Shown here one piece after another: positions 55,516 to 64,000 of a stretch of DNA of 64,000 bases. Origin of the DNA: Porogramme epimiltina (Eukaryota; Basidiomycota; Agaricomycetes; Polyporales; Polyporaceae). The notes beneath the pieces were generated by a model. It had not been told where the DNA came from and ran no database searches. It saw only the letters and a list, made by a program, of their open reading frames with translations. Within the stretch, counting starts at the first letter, position 1, and each line of letters starts with the position of its first letter. The DNA lies in assembly GCA_900155495.1 (NCBI GenBank), contig FTLJ01000415.1:1-64000 (forward strand), in the 5' to 3' direction. A program made the position numbers and the translations under genes.

Positions 55516-57404
55516 CTATGAAACCTCGTCACAGCTATCGACATCCTCATCCTCGTCCTCGTCCGCCTTACGCTTCCCTTTCTTCCCCCTGCTTGCGCTT
55601 GTAGTCTTCCGCCCCTTCCCATCCTTCAGCTTGCTGGCCTTCTCTACAGCGTCTGCGATCTGTGTGCGACAGGTATTCAACTCTTCGTCGTCCAGGCCGT
55701 CCACAGGTCGTCCCTCCCCATCCTGCGTGCTTGCTGATGTTGCATAGCGGCCAGAGACGCGGTTGAGCACCGAGACTTCTGTGCGCCAGACGCTCATCCC
55801 CTCTGTCGCTAACCTGTCGCGTGCGCTGCTTGACCCGGAAGAGGTGACGTCATACGCAGGTGTCTCTAAGACAAGAGGAATATCTCGTATGCGTGGATTA
55901 GAGAGAATGCGGGCGAATGTACTAAGCCCCAAGTGTCCCCTACGCGACGCAATTCGTATCAGTACTATGAGCAACGATTAGCGACTGTCCCTTACATGCC
56001 GATATTCTCATGCCTGTCCTTCTTGCTCGCGAGGGCGCCTTTCGAGTCGTTGAGATGCATGCCACGCAGGTATGACAGCCCGACATCGCGCTCAAACTCG
56101 GTCACTGAGGTATCAGAGTTAGGGCTCGGGGTACATGTAAGTGACTGAGGCACGCACTAGTGGCTCTGCGTAGAACATATCAGTCGTGTCCCGCAAACGC
56201 GTAATGTGACGTCACTCACTCCCATCCTTCCACCGTCGTGATGTCGTAACCCTACTCGAGTCAGCTTCTTTGCAGGTTGATGGTACAATGAGTAACTTAC
56301 GGCAGCGTACATATGGCCTGGGAAGGCGGTAAGTCATGCAATTGGACTGAAGTGGCCAGCCTACGTGCTTACAAGTATCCAGGCAGACACCAACGCGCGT
56401 CTTATCGCGCACTTGTTGAATGATGTTTCCAAGCTCAACAAAACGAGAACCAACGACGTTTCCCGCGCCGGCCTATTGATGATCAACATAGAGTCACGAG
56501 CTAATTGCTAAGAAAGGCACACACCATATTCTCCAAAACAATAATGACATATTTTGTCTCGTCATGTGCTCGATTTATACACTCCGCAATACGAGTGAGC
56601 GATTCTTCCTTAGTCGCGGCTCCCACTGTGGAACCTGGACTAAAAGGGTTTTGGACAACGGAAGGCAGGTGACAGCGAGGGAGGACGCACTGGAAGTTGT
56701 AGAGGCTCAATCCAAGCTGTTCACAGCGCTTGAGATCGTCCAGAAAGCATTTGAACGATTTCTCCCTTTTCTCTCTGTGCGGGTATGATCAGAGCTACAA
56801 CCGCAGGACGGTCACGCAGGTACTTACTCGTCCGGATTTGCTAAGTTGACAAGATAGCTGCCGTGGGGAAGGACATGGGATGGGGAGTATCCAAACGCCT
56901 TCATACGTGCCTTGAACTTTTCAATGGACTCATCCTTCAAAGGAGGCGACTCCCATTTGCGTTGAGACTTCAAGAAGAGTGCAAACGCATTTGCACTTAA
57001 CCGCTGTAAGCAGACATTTGGTGAGAAATGACGAGGCACACGCACCCAACGGACGCCGCGTTCACAACCGCGTTCTCAACACCACCGGCAGAAGATACAT
57101 GGGGCCCGATTTTCCACCCATTCTCCACCCTCGATGCGAAATTCTCTGGCGATGGTTCCGACTTCGACGCCGCCTTCGTAGTTCGTCGCGAAGGGCCCTT
57201 TGTGGCACTCTTGGCTGTGTCTACGCGTGCCCTCTTCACTGGTCGAGGGTTGTCATCTGGGATAGCTGGCGCCGAAGTGAGCGAGGATGGTGAACGAGCG
57301 AAAGGCGGTGTTTTCGGCTTCGCCGTGGGGGCTGAGCATGACGACGCGCCTGCTGAGGTGACTGCAGCAACACGGGAGCTTCTTCTCAGGGTCATGGTGA
57401 GCAT
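55516..57404 (-). CDS. apn1: AP endonuclease Apn1 (endonuclease IV family)
   Basis: Ten exons (57404-57046, 56995-56828, 56774-56691, 56639-56525, 56472-56373, 56317-56301, 56251-56220, 56165-56158, 56104-55996, 55939-55516) encode 471 residues. Endonuclease IV cleaves 5' of abasic sites in base-excision repair using three Zn ions. Motifs in order are [52 protein letters not shown] (across intron 3), [42 protein letters not shown] and IPLVLETP. The N-terminal 100 residues are basic and Ser/Pro-rich with KRAR, a likely nuclear signal. The C-terminal tail is Lys-rich then acidic. Exon 6 is 17 nt and exon 8 only 8 nt; both are needed to complete CHMYAA and EATM. An ATG three codons downstream (57,395) is an alternative start. 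Confidence 0.92.
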
Positions 57405-57985
57405 GTAAGACTGAGAAGAAGCGAAGCGATAAGGATTGAGCAAGTAGGTGCTTCGATGGCACCTCAAGCAGCGGCACATAGATGGTCGGTCCGTTCGCTG
57501 TGGTAAGCGTGACATCCAGCGACACGGTCACGTGACGGGGAAGAGAATCGTTACAAGAGATTTTGTTTATTATTTGCTCAGGGCGGCCAGTGGCCACCAG
57601 CATCCAGGTGGCGTTCGCTGCGGCCTCTGGAATACTACAAGAAGTATGGAACAAGATTGAATTACAAGTAACTGTACATATAAGGGGCGATAAGGTGTCT
57701 AGAACTGGTCATTGAACAGAGACGGTCACAGTGTCCCAACAGAGCTACCAAGTTGAACTCAGTGCTTCAGCCTACCAAGACAGGGATCGTATTGGAGATA
57801 GTGCTCCTGCAATTCTCCTTAGCGATGCTCTGTGTGAATTGCATGGAAGACACTCACGGTGTCTCCTAATCGGAAGCAGAGTGCTTCTTTCACGGACTGA
57901 GCAACTTGAGGCAAGGCGGCGGCCTGCTAGTAGTAGATTCGCGTGGGTGGCGAATCGCTCCATACCTGGTAGCAAATGCACGCCT
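57405..57985. other. Intergenic region with decayed 3' coding sequence
   Basis: Bases about 57,772-57,981 on the minus strand encode VHLLPGMERFATHANLLLAG and a later CLPC. This resembles LKLLLPGELHFRFPAQIW and CAVC in the last exon of the paralogue at 60,873. The frame does not join the upstream gene's splice phase. This looks like the abandoned C-terminal exon of that gene. The rest holds the Apn1 promoter. Confidence 0.45.
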
Positions 57986-60388
57986 TTAGGGGATGCAAGT
58001 GGTACTACGAATGAGCGTCAGAGTAGATGAAGTAGCGGACTATGACTTACGAGTTGCTCGTCCATTCGTTGTACCTCACGAGCTCTTCTTGGAGGTGGGT
58101 TGTCTGTCGACAAGTGGTCAGAATCGAAGACGAAAAGAGAGCGGGGACAATTTACCAGCTTAGACCATGTCATCTCAGCAGGAGGGGGTAGCCGTGTACA
58201 CTTGCAAGTGCAGACGAGCCTGCCCTCCTTGATTAGGGCGTCAAGCTTGTCGTGCGTTGCGTCGGCAGAGAGCCCGAGTGCCTCTACCATCTTGCGACGC
58301 TTTTCCTCTCCCTTCAGTGCTTCAACAAACGCCGTCCGCTTTGACGCGTTCTCGGGGCTCATGAGTTGGTCCCATGTAAGATCGGAGTTCAAGACTTGGT
58401 CCCATATAATCTCGTAAGGCCATCCGTCGTTCCACTTCAGCGTTGGATGAGCCCTGCGCCAATGCGCGCAGATCTCCCATGCTGAGCGGTAGACCTTCTG
58501 AGAGCAGTTCTGACAGACGAAGAGTGATGATCCTTTCGCTAATTCTCTTTCCATTTCCTGAGTGCTTATGTCGGAAGAAGGAAGAGACGCTTGATCGTCA
58601 GACGACTCCCGAGAGAAGTGGAGCATCTCGTAGAGCTCGCGTTTGACCTGAGCGATGTAAATATGAGCTTCAAGGACAAGGCATTCCTTGATGGTGGCGA
58701 AGCGGTCCTCGGTGACAATCGTGTTGGCGTCATCAGCAGAGATAAGTTCGTTGAGACAAGGAAGGCGGCAAGCATCGTAGAGGTTCGGCATGAAGGGGCG
58801 GTCTGTCTCTAGTATGTCGAGTCCATCAACGAATGCGGAGTAAAATGGCGCGACTTCTTGATGCCGCACCGCAAGTCGCTGCTCGATCGTTGCTCTTCTA
58901 CGACTTTCGCGCTCCTGTTCGAGGAGTTGTATCAACTTCGGCTCGACGTTCTTCCAAACTACCCCAAGGAATTAGACCACCCAGACATTAGCACAGTCAG
59001 CCTATACGTACTTTTATCAGTAAGTTTGCGTGGCTGATTCAAGATCTTGCCCCATTCAGGAGAATCACGAGGGAAATCATCTTCGGAGTACCCAAGCTCC
59101 AACAGGTTCCTTTTGATACTGGGATGAGGCGTGATTAGCAAAGATTAAATAGCAGTTGAGAAATCCATACCTTTCTCTTCTCTCACTCTTGGCATCAGCC
59201 CCTTCGATGCGTTTGGTGTGCAAGATCGACCGACGCCATTCCAGGACAGAAAACGCGTGCTGAAATCTTCCTAAGTAACGACGGTTTGCGAAGATAAGGC
59301 GACTAACCTTCCGCATATCCCGTGCATATATTACGCGCTTGCGAACGAATTCGCGACAACTGTCCTGATCGCCGCCCTCGGAGAGTCTCTGTATTTCCGC
59401 GAGGACCGCTCGCACTTCCACGATCCAAAACTGATCTCCAGCGCAGTTGTAGTCGGAAATGAGGCTTTCTATAAGCGCGGGATGGGTGGCTCCTACATTT
59501 GTAAAATTATACAGAATAGGAAGATATGGGCGCACCTGTGTTATCGTTCACAGCTGCGACGAAAAAGTGAAACACGTTTACTTTGAAGACCCTCCTTCCA
59601 CGAATGTAGCCTTGGTCGTCTCTTATGAATTCGCCTCTGTATATGCTATGCATATAAACAATGTTAGCCAGCCCTTATAGAGGCGGAATGACAACGGCCG
59701 CATCTTACTTTCGTTTGTAACACGCTCCACACATGCGTAACATTAAAGCATAGTCTACATTTGATGATCGTTCCTTTCCACAGGCCTGGGTGCTGCGAGT
59801 GAGCTCCTACCAACAACATTCAAGTGCAGAAACTCACAAAGCAGTGTTGACCGAATACACATGCTGTATACCGGGGCTCCGGAACGGATTCTGGACAGAC
59901 AGGAAGTCCTGGAACGTTCTGTAGGGCAGCTTTCCAGAGCTGTCGGTTGTGCCTCGACATGAACATGCTCCGGAAGTGTTTAGACGCGCGAGCCAGATGG
60001 AGGAGATCTAGAGGGTCAAGCCAACCGACAATCTATACGCAATGCAGGTCAGCTTCTCCGGAATTTCCACGCAAACACGAAGTACCAACCTCGAAGAATA
60101 TATCAATAGACATATCCTTTAGACCAGCAAGCCGACCTCTACGCCCACGGAGGTTTGTAACAGTTTTGTTCGTAGGAGGTCGTTTCTTCTTGGGTTCAGC
60201 CTTCTTGATTATGTCGCAAACAGTCGGTGGTAAGGGCCTAAGAGAAGAGTTGAGGGTAAACGCAACGTCTGAGCAATTCAAGTTAGCCTCATAGTCTAGG
60301 GCGCCGATCCCCAAATGAAGGTGGTCAATGATCGCTTACCGCTAGTCGCGGCGACCGAACTTGCAGGGCTCGAAGTAGACGCTTCCAT
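57986..60388 (-). CDS. F-box-like protein with zinc-binding motifs, tandem copy 1
   Basis: Eleven exons (60388-60340, 60268-60090, 60032-59838, 59785-59709, 59636-59536, 59492-59308, 59259-59171, 59118-59012, 58958-58156, 58103-58051, 58004-57986) encode 618 residues. An F-box-like segment at about 73-120 reads MSIDIFFEIVGWLDPLDLLH followed by LARASKHFR, then LWKAALQNVPGLP. Next comes a Cys block, HCFACGKE with CGACYKRK about 20 residues on, like a zinc ribbon. A long helical middle follows (EWGKILNQPRKLTDKIWKNV). Then come RPFMPNLYDACRLP and a C2H2-like finger (CQNC then HWRRAH). F-box proteins are substrate adaptors of SCF ubiquitin ligases; that role is inferred. The paralogue at 60,873 has the same exon lengths at most positions. 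The last exon here is only 19 nt and stops early, because the frame is one base out relative to the paralogue. Confidence 0.78.
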
Positions 60389-60872
60389 GCTGAAGCCTCT
60401 TCAAAGAGAAACAGGACCAAGGTAAGCTAAAGCCAAAGGGGAGGAGGGAGGAGTAGTGGTCCGTATCAAGCGTTCGGGGGATGCAAGAGGAAGGGTTGTG
60501 AGGAGCGCAATATGATGAGCCAAGGCCCAGTGGCGCCGGCGGTTGTACCCCACTTGGGGTATAACAAGCGCCCAAAGTAACGTAACGGCAACACGTGATA
60601 TGGTCACACCGCGTCTTATTACGGACGGACTGGGAACCATGACCGAGTCATAGCGGTGCCTGAAACAGAAACAAAAACATATATTCGCAACGGAGACGCG
60701 TATAAGCATTCGACATCGCCGTTTGGCCAACAATCATAGCGGTCAAAAAGCCAGGAGGGAGAACGGGGCCTCTGACAGCCATCTATTATGCCTACCCCCC
60801 GACAGAGTTCGCAGTCAGCAGTCATGCATCATCACCAGCCATACTGAGATGAGACTGGTCAAGTCGAGTTAC
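60389..60872. other. Intergenic region between tandem F-box-like genes
   Basis: 484 bp between the end of copy 2 and the start of copy 1. No gene was seen; it presumably holds the promoter of copy 1. Confidence 0.4.
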
Positions 60873-63399
60873 TCACTTCGTCCGCATGTGATGAGATATC
60901 ATATCAATCCTTTTAGGCAGTTCAACGGGAACCCGTGCTAGATAGTCCTCTGCGAGATCCATACAGACAGCACACCGCGGAGGACGTTCTTCAGTTGCAC
61001 GTATCTTCGCAACGAGTTGGCAATACGTCTCGGCTTGCCAGATTTGGGCAGGGAAGCGAAAGTGCAGTTCTCCTGGTAACAAGAGCTTGAGAGAGGCTGA
61101 GGGTCCGGTGAAATGATGGTCTCCGTCCAGCATCCGACGACTAGAAAGAACGAATGAGTGCCGCAAAGTTTGATTCAACGAAAGGTGCTCACGCAGCCAC
61201 AGGCCAACGGCGATACCACGATATCTCCTGAGCGATGTGTCTGACCTGAAAGTACAAATTTGTTATTTATTTTCACGAGCTCGAGGGGCATCGGGTGACT
61301 TGCCAGGAAAGCCCAGCTGAGCCCGTTTGGAGGGCTTAGCTCCGGGTTACTACAGGTGCAAATAATGCGACCGTCCCTTACGAGGAAATCCAGTTCATCG
61401 CAAGTGATACCTATAGGTAGCCCAAGCCTTCGTAAAGCTGAATGAAGATCCTCCTCTAGCGAAGAGGCCTCGATGAATGCGGTCGTTTTAGGCCTGTCTG
61501 CAGGTGAGCGTCGAGGATCAGTGGAAAGCTGGTATGGCCATCCGTCATTCCACGGCAGCTCCGGATGAACTGTACGCCAGTGCGTGCAGATCTCCTGCGC
61601 AGAATGGAAACCCGTCAAGGTGCAATTACGGCAAGTGAAGAATGACGAGCCTCGGGTGACTTCGGCGTGAATCTGCTCTGGAGTGAGGGAGGACAACGCG
61701 GGATAGCTTTCCTCCATGTGGGAGGGGCGACGACAACGGAGCATCTCGGCAAGATCATATTTGGCTTGGTTGATGTACTCTCGACATTCGGCTAGGAGAC
61801 GTCCCCCGAGAGCACGGAATCCGTCGCCTGTGACTGGGGTGTGAGCGCCGTTGTCTTGGGTGAGCTCTGCTATGCTAGGGAGACGGCAAGCGTCATATAG
61901 GTTCGGCATGAAGGGACGATCGATGTCGGGCACACAGTCCTCCACGAATGATGAGTAGCAGGGGTCAACTTCCTCGTAACGTTCGGTCAGTCTGTGTTTG
62001 AACGCAGCTTTCTCGCGTTCTTCGCGTTCTTGCCTGATGAGCTCGAGGAGCTTTGGCTTGACAGCTGCCCATACTAAAATCCATCTTTAGAGACATAATT
62101 CGAGATCAAAATACTTCGAAGCACGCACTTCGATCGGTGAGCCTCCGAGGTTGTTTCAAGATCTTCTGCCAGTCAGTCTTCACTACGGGGAAGTCAGCCT
62201 CGATGTAGCCTAATTCCGATAACCTCTGCGTAATGCTGCATGGAGGCATCATTAAGCAATGTGATACCATAGATTGGGCGACATCGAACCTTTGGATGCG
62301 TTCAGCCTGTGCGCGCTTATCCTCTGCATCTCTCATCCGCTGTGTCTCCCGATGCCAATGACGAACGGCGTGCGCATGCTTGGATCTAGGGTCAGAGGCG
62401 CTTAACTAACAACAGGAGGAAACTCACCTTTTGCATCTCGGTGGCGTACAGCGCACGTTCTCGCATGAACGTAGTGCGCGCTGCATCATCGGGCATGGCA
62501 GCGATTTCTGAAAGAACTGTCTCTACTTCTACGACCCAATAAGGGTCCGAGAAGGTATTTTCTCGGAACTTGTAGGGTTCAACAGTCGTGTCGTCGTATT
62601 CTGGAGGAACAATAGCGTGTCAACAGCCTTGAAATAGAGAGATGTCGTATATTTACCAGTGTTATCGTACCCTGCGACTACAAAACACTGCAGGAGGTCT
62701 TTCCTGAAGGACCTCTCATAACATAAATAGGTAGACAAGAACGACCCGCGTCTCACGATACTTCATGCGGATGACACCCTTTAGACTCGGAGAGGAAAAG
62801 TGTTAATGGGCTCGCACACGTACTTCCGTTTATAACAGTCAGCACAAAACCGTAACACAAGTGCATAGTCAGGGCATCCCGCACGCTCCTTGCCACATGC
62901 CTACCAATGTAGACGTAAGAGACTCGACCCAATATGAACCGCTAAACACTCACAAAGCAGTGCCGACCGAAAAGACATGCAGCGAACCTGGGCTCCGAAA
63001 CTGTGATTGGGCAATCAGGCAAACCAGGGACGTTATTCAGTGCCGCTTTCCAAAGGCGGCTATTATTTTTCGACAAAAACACTCTGCGGAAGTACTTGGA
63101 GACTCGCGTGAGGTGGAGGAGATCGAGAGGAGCCAGCCACGTAACAATCTACACATCACCTGTGAGCGACGATTGAATAGATGTGACGGGGTACCGCTCA
63201 CCTCGTAGAAAACCTCGAGAGGCATTGCCAGCAGACCGGCTAGTCTTCCAGCGCGCCCGCGAAGCACCTTCACTTTCTTGGAGGGGGATCTCTGCGAGGA
63301 CTCTTCAACATTGTCTCCCTGGTGGAGGCGAGGGAGAAGCGGCTTCAACGTCGAAGTAAGGGTAAATGCTCGACCTAGGTCATCATCAGCTCCTGACAT
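60873..63399 (-). CDS. F-box-like protein with zinc-binding motifs, tandem copy 2
   Basis: Ten exons (63399-63202, 63148-62954, 62900-62824, 62751-62657, 62600-62428, 62378-62290, 62235-62129, 62073-61304, 61245-61193, 61140-60873) encode 674 residues. The F-box-like segment reads MPLEVFYEIVTWLAPLDLLH followed by LTRVSKYFR. The Cys block is HCFACGKERAGCPDYALVLR followed by FCADCYKRK. The finger is CRNC then HWRTVH, preceded by RPFMPNLYDACRLP as in copy 1. Four internal exons (195, 77, 89, 107 nt) and a 53-nt exon have the same length as in copy 1, so the genes arose by tandem duplication. The last exon encodes LKLLLPGELHFRFPAQIW and CAVCMDLAEDYL, a C-terminal part that copy 1 has lost. Intron 8 (61246-61303) uses a GC donor, GCAAGT. 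The function is inferred as SCF adaptor or zinc-binding regulator. Confidence 0.8.
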
Positions 63400-64000
63400 T
63401 TCTAAAGGCAAGCTCCACGGTGAGTGGCTTACTGTGATTCATTTCGATCAGGTGGAGGAGCTCAGAGATGGCGTGCTTAACTAGCCTGGGATGAAGATGT
63501 AGAGTTTGGGGTGATTGTCTAAGAAATTCGTCGTCGCTCTTCGTTTTATACCCCCAGCACACTCTCCTTGGACTTTGTCGTGACGGGCGAGAGTCCAGAA
63601 CGTACACATACAGTGAAGAGTCCGGACCGAAGGCATTCTTTAGCGAGACCACAGAAGGGCGAGGACGAGGATGAATGGGCTGTATTGTGAAAGCGGGCCA
63701 TATTCCATACACAAGCAACAAATGGCGGCGGAGCTTTGAGCGCAGAGAGCAAAGACAGCGCCGACGGATGACGCGCGTCACGCCTCGTTGACACGCGTCC
63801 CGCCTCAAAGCTTCGTCTCGGACGATCACACAACTCACAACTCCAAAGCCTACACTTCTCCCTGCTTCCTCACTGCCTCAACCCTCGTCCTGTATGGCCG
63901 TCGGATAATAGGAAAGCATGCCGATAAAAGCTCAAAAACTGCCAAGAATCTGCACTGAAAGAGACGGCCTCACGGAATGAGTTTGCCACATCTTTGTCTG
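63400..64000. other. 5' flank of the F-box-like copy 2 gene
   Basis: About 600 bp to the window edge. It probably contains the promoter and 5' untranslated region of copy 2. Open frames of up to 150 codons on the minus strand lack family motifs. In copy 1 a short first exon lies upstream of the corresponding exon; a matching exon may exist here but I could not identify it. Confidence 0.35.

Noticed and set aside
1..64000. CRISPR arrays, bacterial operons, phage genes
   Set aside because: The sequence is clearly eukaryotic with spliced genes, and no spaced direct repeats were seen.

Overview
The window is nuclear DNA of a filamentous basidiomycete, most likely an Agaricomycete such as a wood-decay polypore. 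The evidence is a GC-rich sequence, many GT-AG introns of about 45-90 nt that cut almost every gene, and gene families typical of that group: several cytochrome P450s, an agaricomycete-type sesquiterpene synthase, HET-domain proteins and MFS sugar transporters. No prokaryotic operon, CRISPR array, convincing tRNA or transposase was found. Gene models were built by hand from splice signals, reading-frame phase and family motifs.

Layout. 1-1,154 (minus): SAP18, cut by the window edge. 1,478-7,810: two copies of a convergent AlkB-like dioxygenase / HET-domain gene pair, the second with only an AlkB fragment. 9,238-11,334: MFS sugar transporter. 11,685-13,277 (minus): aspartic protease. 15,343-17,675: proline-rich protein with a C-terminal NADAR domain. 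18,199-19,927 (minus): LARP7/Pof8-like protein. 20,779-23,048: cytochrome P450. 23,609-27,400: a third, inverted copy of the HET-AlkB-transporter block with decayed AlkB and transporter parts. 27,997-28,742: uncharacterised gene. 28,890-30,799 (minus): second sugar transporter. 32,300-32,797: NEDD8/Rub1.

33,595-52,835 looks like a sesquiterpenoid biosynthetic cluster: P450 (minus, with an apparent frameshift), sesquiterpene synthase (minus), P450 (plus), aldo-keto reductase (minus) and P450 (plus), separated by long gene-poor stretches. The last two P450s are close paralogues with very different intron content. The synthase would cyclise farnesyl diphosphate, and the P450s and reductase would decorate the product; this is inferred from context.

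53,477-63,399, all minus: a polysaccharide deacetylase, the base-excision-repair AP endonuclease Apn1 with an 8-nt micro-exon, and two tandem paralogues of an F-box-like protein that also carries zinc-binding motifs.

The strongest candidate for something undescribed is the AlkB-HET cassette. It is present three times in 25 kb, always tail to tail. All three HET proteins carry a coiled-coil segment inserted inside the HET domain, while the AlkB partner decays from intact, to a C-terminal fragment, to a pseudogene without its iron-binding HxD.
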